NCBI GenBank assembly: GCA_009746045.1
Contig: RPFO01000285.1
Span: 1 to 28,782 of the forward strand
DNA: 28,782 nt
DNA from: Mesostigma viride
Taxonomy: Eukaryota; Streptophyta; Mesostigmatophyceae; Mesostigmatales; Mesostigmataceae
Reading direction: 5' to 3'
The notes under the pieces were generated by a model. It made no database searches, was not told where the DNA came from, and was given only the letters and a program-made list of their open reading frames with translations. The position numbers were made by a program, and so were the translations under genes. Below, in pieces: positions 18,089-26,760 of the stretch (position 1 is its first letter; each line of letters begins with the position of its first letter).

Positions 18089-19681
18089 TCCAGGCAGTTA
18101 GGGGTAAACAGGTACCAGATAGCTGCTCACAGTCCTATTCCCTGGCGCCAGCTAGTCGAGATGATGCAGAGCCCCAAGATGGCTAAGGCATGGACTCTTG
18201 GCTTTGTTGCTTCTGGGCATGAGTGGATAGTTTCCAACTGTGCAGAACCTGTGGATGAGCTGCCAGAAGTTCACCAGCTGCTCAGATTGATGTTTGTCCT
18301 CAAGCTCAAGGAGGTAGATGGTGTCCAGGTGCCACATGTCAGACCAGTTGTAACCGAGTATCATGGCACTGGCCAGTTGTTAGATGAGGAGCTCTATACT
18401 CCAGGGATGCTGCATGACACGTGGAGGATTCTGCTGTGTATATTTCTGTCTTTTCTGGTTAAGGGTGTGCCCTATAGCTCTGTGCTGATTGATTTCAAGA
18501 GGGCTTTTCTCAAGGGTGACCAAGATCAGGCTAGGCAGACTTGGAGAGATATCCCTCCTTTCTTTGTGACTGTACCTGCTGTATGGAGAGCAGAGATAAA
18601 GGCCAGGTACCTGAGAATTCTGAAAGGGTTGGAAGGTCTCAGGTCCAGTCCCATTATCTGGAGAAAGAGCCTAGAGAAATTCTTGAAGAATACTTGTGGG
18701 TTTTCTGTGTCTCCAGTGGATCCCTGTTTGTTCCAAGGGTCCCACAATGGCCTTCCTGTCTTTGCCTCACTGCATGGTGATGACCTGCATCTCATAGGTC
18801 CACCAGACTGGGTTGAGGCTGTCTTGGCTAAGATCCAGAAGCGGTTTGAGCTGGGTAAGATACAGCACATGGTGGAGAATGAGCCTATGGTCTTCTGTGG
18901 CATGCAGGCTACGTTGTTCCAAGCCAAGGGCTCGTGGTTCATCAGGATGGAGGGTGGTAAGGACTACCCACAGCAGATTGTAGATGCATTGCAGGAGCCC
19001 ATCACGCAGGCTAGGTGTGCTACCATCAGGGGCATGCTGGCATGGCTTGCAAGTATATGTGCCCCTGACTTGCTGGTTTTGAGTCGACTTACTGATTCCC
19101 AGCTGGTTGAGGTGGGTGCTGAGAGTGTGGTGCAGGCTGTCATGATGTCTCCCCCTCTCATACTGGGTCCTGTGGATTTGTACAAGCCCCTTGACATGGT
19201 TCTCTATGTGGACAGTTCTATGGATAATAGGAAGGTCACAGAGGTCAGGGGCAGGGCAGCAGCATTAGTTACCCTGGAGCAAGATCACACCTCACTTGTT
19301 ACCTGGTACAGTCGGTTGCAGAACAGGGTTACACCCAGCAGTGATATTGCTGAGTGCAGGGCAATCTGTGAAGGGCTGCATACTGCTCTTTACTTGAGGG
19401 AGCTCTTCTACCAGCTATGTCAAGTGGCTTCCTGTAGGTTGCAGCTGCACACACTGGTGAGGACTGATAGCATGGGCATGGTGCAATTTGTGCACAGGCA
19501 GCTGGCCAGGAGCAGGGACCTTGACTACTTGTTGCTCAAGGAGATGTCCTACCTAGCTCACATTGAACATGTGCCTGGTGTGGACAACCCTGCAGATGCC
19601 CTCACCAAGCTGGAGGAGAAGGCGGAGAGGCAGTACCCCCTGCTCCGTGGGCTCATGGACCCCTTACACGGGCGGCCATAG
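18089..19681 (+). CDS. Reverse transcriptase-RNase H of element B
   Basis: The open frame runs from 18089 to a TAG at 19681. Upstream residues LGVNRYQIAAHSPIPWRQLV match those of element A, so the domain starts before the first ATG at 18161. Counting from 18161: YSSVLIDFKRAFL (105-117, catalytic Asp111), LKGLEGLRSSPIIW (154-167), FASLHGDDLHL (201-211, catalytic GDD in place of VDD) and EPMVFCGMQATLF. RNase H follows with LYVDSSMD (348-355), DIAECRA (Glu398), RTDSMGMVQF (Asp436) and DNPADALTK (475-483). The domain itself appears intact, unlike in A. It is separated from the protease by a -1 shift and a second shift near 18098, so the copy would not yield a continuous polyprotein as read. Confidence 0.92.
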   Translation, partial: SRQLGVNRYQIAAHSPIPWRQLVEMMQSPKMAKAWTLGFVASGHEWIVSNCAEPVDELPEVHQLLRLMFVLKLKEVDGVQVPHVRPVVTEYHGTGQLLDEELYTPGMLHDTWRILLCIFLSFLVKGVPYSSVLIDFKRAFLKGDQDQARQTWRDIPPFFVTVPAVWRAEIKARYLRILKGLEGLRSSPIIWRKSLEKFLKNTCGFSVSPVDPCLFQGSHNGLPVFASLHGDDLHLIGPPDWVEAVLAKIQKRFELGKIQHMVENEPMVFCGMQATLFQAKGSWFIRMEGGKDYPQQIVDALQEPITQARCATIRGMLAWLASICAPDLLVLSRLTDSQLVEVGAESVVQAVMMSPPLILGPVDLYKPLDMVLYVDSSMDNRKVTEVRGRAAALVTLEQDHTSLVTWYSRLQNRVTPSSDIAECRAICEGLHTALYLRELFYQLCQVASCRLQLHTLVRTDSMGMVQFVHRQLARSRDLDYLLLKEMSYLAHIEHVPGVDNPADALTKLEEKAERQYPLLRGLMDPLHGRP

Positions 19682-19883
19682 AGACCAGGCCTTGCTTCAG
19701 CTTGGGTGTCCCCAGTGGGCTGCTTGACCAAAGTACCAAGTGGTGACTGGTGCTTACTGGTTGACAGCCGGTCCTTCAGGGTTAGGTACACCCTCCTGGA
19801 CAGGAGTTGGTGTGGAATGTCACTCCTACCAGCTGAGAATCATGCCTGGCCCTCCCCATGGGGTTCAGAAGAGTCGCCAGGAC
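19682..19883 (+). other. Start of the 3' untranslated region of element B
   Basis: There is no ORF of interest. The sequence follows the RNase H stop and is interrupted at 19884-19887 (TTAA) by element G. It resumes at 22181. Confidence 0.6.
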
Positions 19884-20401
19884 TTAAGGGGAGGTGTGCC
19901 ACCAAAACCCCCCAAAACTGGAATACACTGTTTTCAATATGAATTCAATTGAATTATGCCCAGCCATGATTAGGGGCCCTAAATAACATGTTTAGTGAGT
20001 TATCCATGCATTCATTGAAGGTTCCACCCCCAACCACGCGCCGGTATCGCGCTAAAAATAGAAAAAGACGCTAATTAGGGCACAGTATGCCCCAGCCAAT
20101 GCACACATCAATTCAGGCCAGGAAGATATTGCCCAAGCAGGTCGTGGGTGGCCAACAATTAGAGCCACTCACAACCCATATCTGACATGCTTTAGAATTT
20201 TTATGCTCTTGCAAGTACAAAAACGCTGTTTTTCACACATGCCAAAAATAATAAAATACCAAACACATGTGAAATGGGCCAAACATGATATTCAAAATTC
20301 CATTAGTCATCGACACACACGCTGGCAAAATCTGGCTGCATTTGGACAAGCGGTGTGGAAGTTATGCTCTTTGGCAGCATGCCACCTGGGCGTCCATTAT
20401 A

Positions 20402-20799
20402 CTAGTCACTGTCACTATCACTGCCATCATCACAGTCTTCCCCACAGCAAACTGGGCAGAACCAGTCCCCATCAGGTACGCTGGGCAGGAGAGGGACCGT
20501 GCAGCTCAGGTGGAGCCCCCCATCGCACCCGGGTGTGCTGCACAGCAAGAAAGGGTCATCATCAGATGCATCGGTCTTAGAGCAGCGCAAGCAAGGGATG
20601 TGTGCAGTGTCATCATCATCCTCATTGCTGCCCGCCCCGCCCCCCCAGTAGCAGCCCCCACACCCCCATAGTGCACCCCCTTGCTGTAGGTGACCTGGCC
20701 CCTCTGGGCATCTACCTTGCCCTCATCCCAGCGATGGCCACGCTTCACATGCCACGCCCGGGCTGCCTCAGCCTTGTACTCTAGCGTCTTCTTGACCAC
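20402..20799 (-). CDS. PHD-finger protein, C-terminal exon(s), in element G
   Basis: The last frame ends at 20402 and reads EDDDDTAHIPCLRCSK, then a canonical PHD finger: C-L-R-C (codons at 20582-20593), C-STPG-C, DGGLH with the zinc-binding His, LSC, and DGDWFCPVC, followed by an acidic tail (EDCDDGSDSDSD). PHD fingers read histone H3 tails. Upstream, another frame (VKKTLEYKAEAARAWHVKRG, QVTYSKGVHYGG) looks like the same protein. It would join after a one-base shift in a G-rich run near 20640, a place prone to indels or sequencing error. A likely acceptor precedes it (GGTTACTGAG near 20800), so further exons probably lie to the right. It may be a transposase accessory domain or a captured host domain. 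Confidence 0.75.
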
Positions 20800-20809
20800 T
20801 CAGTAACCA

Positions 20810-22170
20810 AGTTAACACAAATACACTTTACATGCCATCCAACATGCATCAAATACATGCTGAATATGTTATGAAGTACACAGGGTTGGCCACACACCTC
20901 ATACCCCTTAACCGTCCCTCGAGCATGGCCAGACTTATAAGCATGTGAATAGCAATAATGATGATGGCACTAAAATGCCTTACCAGCATTTTCTATGTTT
21001 CTCCCAGATTAGAGTGTAAGGTTGATGCCAACCAAGCTAATCAACACAGCAACAACTCCTGAACTGCCCTACCTGAGATGGGCAACAAACTGGAACTATG
21101 GAGGGCAAGGAACCAAGGAGATCATGGCATACAAAGCTTGCATGCAGTCAACCATGGTTGGCTCAGCACATTGCAGTCTTTTCACATGATGATATCAAGG
21201 GAAAGCTCAAATAAACCAATGGTGGTAGCTATCTACATGCAGTCACACAAATGCAATATCTCCAACATGATCGTCAATAAAACACTTCCTCCCCTGCACG
21301 ATAAAATGGAAAGAAACCATTGGCGGCCCTCCAGCGCATGAGCGCTGTGATGCCGCTGCGAAGAGAGGGTGCGTAACTCTCACACAACAAGAAGCGTCCA
21401 TACGCACAACATCCTTGCCAGAACACGTTTTATGAAATGCCTTAAACCTTCCCGAGAAGATATAGGCTTCGACTGAAGCGGCACTGACCACGACGTCAGC
21501 GAAAACAATCTAAAGCTGCCAGGTATTCGACAACACCACGGCAAGCAACGGCGAGCTAGCTGGCGGAAACTGCCCAAAAAGAACGAAAAAAACTTCGAAC
21601 GATGAGCTCATAGAAGAAAGAACTGATAGCACATAACATTCGCGACAAATCTATACCTGTCCCTCGCAGATCCCTCGCCCAGGCGCGCAACAACGGCCGT
21701 TCTTCCATGGAAGGTTCCGACATGCACTGCGCAGGCCTGAAGAATTACTTACCGAGAATAGCCGAAAATGTAGCAAAAAGCACCAGTTTGGTTTGGAATT
21801 CAATGCTACCGATATTAATGCATCGTTTACGGTCAAAAAGCCCCCCAAAACTGCGAATTCACTGCCGCTATCACGAATTCTATTTTATTCCGCGCGACCA
21901 AAAAATGCAGTTTACCCCCCATGCCGATGGCAGTAAAAGAAAGCAGCGATATTGTAAACCAGCAACTTGCCGCCACAACCCAACATCATTAAATCATCGT
22001 CTCCAACATTCGAGCATTTTTTTTGCATTTCTCTAGCCCTACATTGCTAGTTTCGCCTAAACGCAGTCGCCATGGCCACTTCCGCAAGGGATGCGCGCAC
22101 CGTGCACCCACTTTTCACTTCACGGCGGTACCGCGAATATTTTTGGCGCCAAAAAATTCGGCGGGCGCAC
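20810..22170. other. Right part of element G, no gene resolved
   Basis: Only short frames without motifs are present. Upstream exons of the PHD gene, if any, would lie here on the minus strand. A CCCCCCAAAACTG word at about 21842 echoes the one at about 19909 near the left end. Confidence 0.4.
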
Positions 22171-22180
22171 GTCCCCTTAA

Positions 22181-22969
22181 GTCGACGCCTTTGGCCTCAA
22201 ACAGTTAGGCCATGCAAGGGCAACCCGAATGCTGGTTCTTACAGGTTCAGTTGCTGTATATATGTTTCCTAGTGCTTGTTTCCAACCTGTTGCTAATAAA
22301 GAACCTGGTTGTGTGACCATGTGGAGCATGGTTGCCAGGGAGCCACATTCTGGGTTATATATTGCTTGAATAAAACATAATCATGTCATGTCATTCTCAT
22401 GTTGTTATCATGGTTGTAATGTTTCTCTTGTGTGAAGGTCCAGGTCACCTATAAACCTGGAGGTTGGGGTGGGGTTCAATTCCCCAGCAGAGCCACAGCC
22501 TGGCATGAGTGATTCCTGGGCTTAACACCCAGTGAAGACATGGGCTCCCCAATGAGGCAGTATTTGTATAGGTACTACCTGAGTCTCTTTGAGCATAAAA
22601 GGGAAAGGCTGGCCAAGGCGGGCGCCATAAGAACGGGCGCCTGTGATAACTGTGAAAGATCAGGAACTCACAATAATACGTTCTTGGCATCCTTTAATCC
22701 CAGCCATTTGACTAGGTAATGTGCCTTGACTTTAATCTAACACCAAGTTCCCAAGGAAAGGTTGGGAGCTGACCAAGGGGTCAGGGGATAACCTGGGGTG
22801 ACCTCTGATTCACTGGCCAGTACACCTAGCCTGGTCCAAGGGCGTATATGTTGTTACCCAAAAGGAGGCAGGACCCTGGGCCCTATCAGGTCTGATCAAC
22901 CCCAAGGGACCAAGCGGTCTGTGGCTGAGTGAGCACAAGCAAGGTTAGGCTTGTTTCAAGCTGGTCCAG
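22181..22969 (+). other. 3' untranslated region of element B, continued
   Basis: No ORF is supportable. At 22471-22484 it holds GGGGTTCAATTCCC, a tRNA T-arm / B-box-like word, preceded by a hairpin CCAGGT...ACCTGG (22440-22460). AATAAA words occur near 22297 and 22369 and could be polyadenylation signals. The motif stands about 510 bp before the 3' LTR, as its counterpart does in A. Confidence 0.5.
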
Positions 22970-22991
22970 CTCCAAAAGAAGAAAGGGTTGG
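22970..22991 (+). other. Polypurine tract of retrotransposon B
   Basis: It reads CTCC, AAAAGAAGAAAGGG, TTGG immediately before the LTR start AGTTAG, matching the tract of element A at 2745-2767. Confidence 0.85.
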
Positions 22992-23635
22992 AGTTAGCAT
23001 TTTGGGCAACCAATATGCTAAGTGGATGCAGTTTGGAAAGACCTTTCCAATGCCGTGCTAACCGCCTGAAACAGACAAGGGACAAGAAAGATATCAAGTC
23101 CCGAAGTCCTAGCCATCCGTGGCCGACTAGGGTGCAGTCCTCTGACATAGTGGACAGGACACGTGGCAGGCCGTGCCTGCACAGGCTTAGCCTGATTATC
23201 ACGTGACTGTGGTCCACATAGATCAGAGGAGCAGCAGCCTGTGACTGGTGGAATACTGGAGCTGGCACAGGTCTGCAAGGATACTAGGCCTTGCAGGCTT
23301 GTGACAGGTCCTGTACTTCCTAGGTTGCAGAGTCTAGGCAAATCCAGTTCGTCCTGGCTCTGCACTGATGCCAGTGGACGTTGAGGATTTGCTTGCACGC
23401 CTGCACGTGCCTCGTCACGCCGATGGGAACGAGGAACAACGCAAAGGATATAGCTTGGTCATGGGGGATGACCAGCTATCTCGGAAAGCACGAACCGTGG
23501 GTGCCACCTTGGTCGTGGAAGTGCCCATTGTGGTCGTGGCCTGGTGAACAGATTTAAGGTTGCTGCCTTGCAACATTGGCTAAGACGCGCTGTGAAAGAC
23601 CAAGAGCTCACATACGTTGGGAGCTCTTTCTAACT
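22992..23635 (+). repeat. 3' LTR of retrotransposon B (644 bp)
   Basis: It is identical to 5742-6385 except T at 23051 (C in the 5' LTR) and G at 23119 (A in the 5' LTR). Both are transitions at CpG positions. Ends are AGTTAG/CTAACT, followed by the CCCCC duplication. Confidence 0.95.
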
Positions 23636-23640
23636 CCCCC
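23636..23640. repeat. Right target-site duplication of element B (CCCCC)
   Basis: It matches 5737-5741. The next bases (CGCCTTG) continue the integrase frame of element A on the minus strand. Confidence 0.85.
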
Positions 23641-23872
23641 CGCCTTGTACACCAGCGGGCACCTGGAAGAGGTCTCCTTGATTACCTCCCCGGGGACGGA
23701 TCTTTGACCAGGACAGACGGTGCACTGCTTGGGAGCCATCAATGGCCACCCAGCACTTATGGCCAGCGGCTTCTACTCGGGTCACCACCCCATCATGCCA
23801 GCTGCCACGTTTCCCTGGAAAGCTTGGTTCCTTCCACACAACAACCTGTTGTCCAATGTTAAGCCTCCCACG
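23641..23872 (-). pseudogene. Integrase C-terminal part of element A
   Basis: The minus strand encodes LNIGQQVVVWKEPSFPGKRG, SWHDGVVTRVEAAGHKCWVA, VHRLSWSKIRPRG and QVPAGVQGG. It aligns throughout with the C-terminal module of B's integrase (VGLKVRMWKEPSIPGKRG, WQDGVVTRVEEANRSCLVA, VYRLSW). The frame runs into the CCCCC duplication and, with B removed, continues in phase into A's protease at 5741. On its 5' side it is cut at the 20-bp direct repeat bounding segment E. The first residues overlap in pattern with the end of the N-terminal piece, so the linker may be longer in A than in B. Confidence 0.85.
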
Positions 23873-23891
23873 GTCCTAAATTTAGGACTTT
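23872..23891. repeat. Left copy of the 20-bp direct repeat bounding segment E
   Basis: GGTCCTAAATTTAGGACTTT occurs here and at 25592-25611. Its core, GTCCTAAATTTAGGAC, is a perfect 16-bp palindrome. The pair bounds 23892-25591 and splits the integrase of A. Confidence 0.8.
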
Positions 23892-25591
23892 GTCCTAAAT
23901 CGTCCTAGTGGTCACTATAACCGAGGTACCGGGGGGGGGGTCACTATATGGACCGTACCCCATGTCCACCGTACCCGGCATGATGTACCCGACCCGTGGT
24001 ACCGGCACATGGTACCCGGATTCCGTACCCGGGTACCGGGTATAATGGCGGGAAAGTAGGTACCTCGACCAAAAATATAACCGATTTTGGAGCGAAAAAG
24101 TGGGTGCGGGAATGAAGTGAGGTGGATATGGCGACCTGACAATCGTGGCCGGCGTTTTCACGTGCGTTTATCATTTCGGGCGCCCAGTAGCAAAAACGAA
24201 AGGTTGTTAGTTATGCTTAAAGGCTGTGAATATTTTCTGCGCAAGTTTTTATGTGTAGCGCTGTAGCACAGCGGCACAACACAAATGGGTCGCAGATCGC
24301 CTGCTCGCGGAGGGTCGATTTTGGCACAAACATGTTAGTGTATTAGCAATGGTGGTGCGAATCAAGCCAGGAAATTTTTGTGGACGATTTTTATTATAGT
24401 CTGGAGTTTAGAAACGGAGTATTTGACATGGGAGCGCCTGGGCCGTGATATTCTTGCCCGATTTCCATTGTCGACCATGTTTTAGGGACGTTCAGGCTGG
24501 GCAGCGAGCGCACCTTATAGGTCTTCACTTTCGGTATTTCTTGGACCTAGAACGCAGCACAAGCGTGGTTTATATCATTGTCGAACCGGTTGGCCAGCTT
24601 TGGTGCGCTCAGCTCTCGGAAAGCTGACCTCGCTGCGGATTTCAGCGACTTTTTTGCAACCATCTGGAATGAGGCGACGTAAGTAGCAGGTACGTGCCGG
24701 GTTGTCCTAGATCATGAGTGCAACTGGCAACGCTGTCGTGGTGTTTTGAGTCAGCCAGCTATGCCTAAAAAGAGGGGACGCTCTCTGTGCACATAACTGT
24801 CACACATAGTTGGTTTACGTCATACAATTTTTTACGTCTCTATCTTCGTCGTCCGCTGCAGCTAAAACACACATGCGTAAGAGCAGTTTTACTCATGTGT
24901 TAGTTATAAACCATGGTCCTATGGCCTGCAGTCGTTCAGGGTGTTCTCAGACAGTATATACAGTATGGTTTACGTGTTACATGCACCCTGAATTCGCTCA
25001 CAAAGCGTTGCATGTTAGCACACCGTTGTTTTGTAACTTGATTTGGCTGCATTCATGTGTTAGTTGCAATGCAAATGCATTGTTTTTTCATCGCTGGGTG
25101 GTGGCCAGCATGTCCGTGATGTCAAAGAAGGTTTGGCATATGCTTAGAGAAAGTTTACCGCAAGGGGTGGGCCATGTTCAAGCCGGGCAACCTCAGCAAC
25201 CATGCAACCGTATATTGCATTACCTGCACCATCTGTGACACCGTTAAGCACGCGTATATATAGAGGCAGCCACAGCAGGGTATGGCCTTGTTATACGCTG
25301 CCCCGCCATCCCAAGGCCTCGTAGGGTCCCCTAGCGCTTGTAAGATGCTCAAGGGACCGTGTGGATAGCATGGTCATGCGTTGACACTAATTGGTCCTAA
25401 TGGTCCTAAAACCCACATTTTGGCCAAATTCGCGCTTTGAGGTCTGGCAGGTGGCAGGGCCCATTCATGCACTAAATGTAATTATTTGACCCCAGGTTTT
25501 TTATAGAAACTAAAAAAGTGTGTTATCTGTCATGGGCACGAATGCCAGGGTCAAATTTTAATGTTTGCATATATATATTGTAATTCCACTT
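23892..25591. mobile_element. E: 1.7-kb segment interrupting the integrase of A
   Basis: It lies between two integrase pieces of the same strand and order and is flanked by 20-bp direct repeats. No terminal inverted repeat, poly(A) tail or gene is visible. GTCCTA words recur just inside the left end (23892-23908) and near the right end (25394-25407). From 23921 to 24069 is a GGTACC-rich cluster. The rest (24070-25390) has only short frames. A long target duplication would be unusual for a DNA transposon, so this may be a LINE-like or SINE-like insertion lacking a recognisable tail, or a rearrangement. Confidence 0.45.
23921..24069. repeat. GTACC-rich cluster
   Basis: About ten GTACC/GGTAC words lie in 150 bp, bounded by CGAGGTACC at 23922 and its inverse GGTACCTCG ending at about 24067, with a run of G in between. 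It could be a degenerate inverted-repeat element. Confidence 0.6.
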
Positions 25592-25611
25592 GGTCCTAAA
25601 TTTAGGACTTT
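25592..25611. repeat. Right copy of the 20-bp direct repeat bounding segment E
   Basis: It is identical to 23872-23891. On the minus strand it reads, in the integrase frame, as the residues KSPKFRT. Confidence 0.8.
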
Positions 25612-26440
25612 TACTGGGAAGATGGACACCAACGTTAGGTTCTAGGACACTCCAGCCCTTGTCTTTCTGCCTCAGCTTGAGGAACTTGGCCTCTAGCTTC
25701 TCCTTCCATGCCTGCTCAGCATCAGCTGGCAGCATCCTGGTATGCAGCATAAGAGGATTGATGGCAATGTCACCAAAGAACATGGGAGTCCTGAGGTTCA
25801 GCCTATCCTCCACAGAACGTAGCCATGCAGATGTCACAATGGCAGATGACGTCCTTGGAATCCTCTCCACCAGCAGCACAGTCTTGATCTCTTGGATGGC
25901 TCTCTCCACCACCCCTTGCTGGCCGTGGCTCTCCCTGGGTGTAATCAGCAACTCTGGAAACTCTGGCAGGTTCTCACAGCACTCAAACTGAATGTCACAC
26001 TGCAACAACTCCAACCCAGGGTACCTGCTCCTTGTCAACTTCAGAGCAGCAATTAATGTAGGCTTCTCCATGTCAGGCAGGATCTCTAGGGTCTTGTACT
26101 TGGTATATCTGTCCACTGCCACCAGCAGCTTCACACCCCTGATTCTCTGAATATCTACCTGCACATGGCCTGGCTGCAAAATAGGAGTCCTGGCATGAGA
26201 CTGCTTGGGCTTTCTAGCAACTAGCCTGCACTTGCAAGCTTGAGCAACCTGTTGGCAGATGGAGTACAACTCACTTCCTCCCAGCCGTCTAGCAACTTGC
26301 AAAGACTGAGCTGCATGGCCAAACATGGTATGCAACCTTGAGGCAATGTCATACAAGAGAGAAAACCTTTTATTGTCATTATTAGCACTCAAGGTATGTA
26401 CAGATCCCTTATGTACAGGAGGCACCAGGGTCGTGCCTGA
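25612..26440 (-). pseudogene. Integrase N-terminal and catalytic part of element A
   Basis: Counting from 26425: zinc region with RLHTMFGH (His32, His37) and C-K-C (Cys64, Cys66); first catalytic Asp in VQVDIQRIRG (Asp91); LLVAVDRYTKY; second Asp in LQCDIQFE (Asp144); Glu in SHGQQGVVERAIQEIK (Glu174), so D-x29-E. The order and motifs match Copia integrase, although the last spacing is shorter than the usual 35. The segment then runs through KFLKLRQKDKGWSVLEPNVG to the 20-bp repeat, where segment E begins. On its 5' side the frame slips near 26430 relative to the gag-frame linker. Substantially complete except for this slip and the insertion. Confidence 0.88.
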
Positions 26441-26760
26441 CTGCCTGTCAGACTGTCTCCAGCCCTATCCTCATCCTGACCATCCTGTGCCAGTCCTGCA
26501 CGGTCAGAATGCTTCTGAGATCCACCTGGGTCCACATCACCAGGTCCTACCTCAGGCTCAGCACCGCCATGGCGGGCACGTTGGCGAGTAACCACTGCAG
26601 CTACAGCTGGCATACTCTCTGTGGTAACCAAGCTTGCCCCATCGTGTCCAATAGGCTCTTTCACTAGAGCATGGGGCTGCCCCTCACTGCCGTCACTAGC
26701 AGCTACATTACACACCCCTGGGGGCACCCTCCAGGGTTCAGGGATGTGTGCAGGCTCAAG
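26441..26760 (-). pseudogene. Gag-integrase linker of element A
   Basis: After the gag TGA the same frame stays open for about 120 codons (to 26389). It encodes a hydrophilic linker rich in Asp, Gly and Ala with no protease motif. The equivalent region of B is also open and also lacks one. It is presumably made only by readthrough of the gag stop. Confidence 0.55.

Larger units (their letters stand above)
19888..22176. mobile_element. G: 2.3-kb TTAA-target element with terminal inverted repeats
   Basis: TTAA flanks both sides (19884-19887 and 22177-22180). The left end is GGGGAGGTGTGCC and the inverse of the right end is GGGGACGTGCGCC, 11 of 13 matching. TTAA duplications are typical of piggyBac and Kolobok transposons. 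The element contains a minus-strand PHD-finger exon (20402-20799) and otherwise only short frames. No DDE transposase was recognised, so this may be a non-autonomous copy or one with a highly spliced gene. A diverged inverted copy of its left 170 bp forms the end of F at 970. Confidence 0.75.
5742..23635 (+). mobile_element. Retrotransposon B, Copia-like, nested in A and itself interrupted
   Basis: Boundaries are defined by the LTR pair (5742-6385 and 22992-23635) and a CCCCC duplication. The gene order is ORF1, gag, integrase, protease, RT-RNase H, untranslated region, purine tract, LTR. Subtracting the insertions D (about 7.1 kb) and G (about 2.3 kb), the element would be about 8.5 kb. LTR identity of 642/644 implies recent insertion, yet gag and pol carry several frameshifts. 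The copy was therefore either mobilised in trans or contains assembly indels. Confidence 0.9.
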
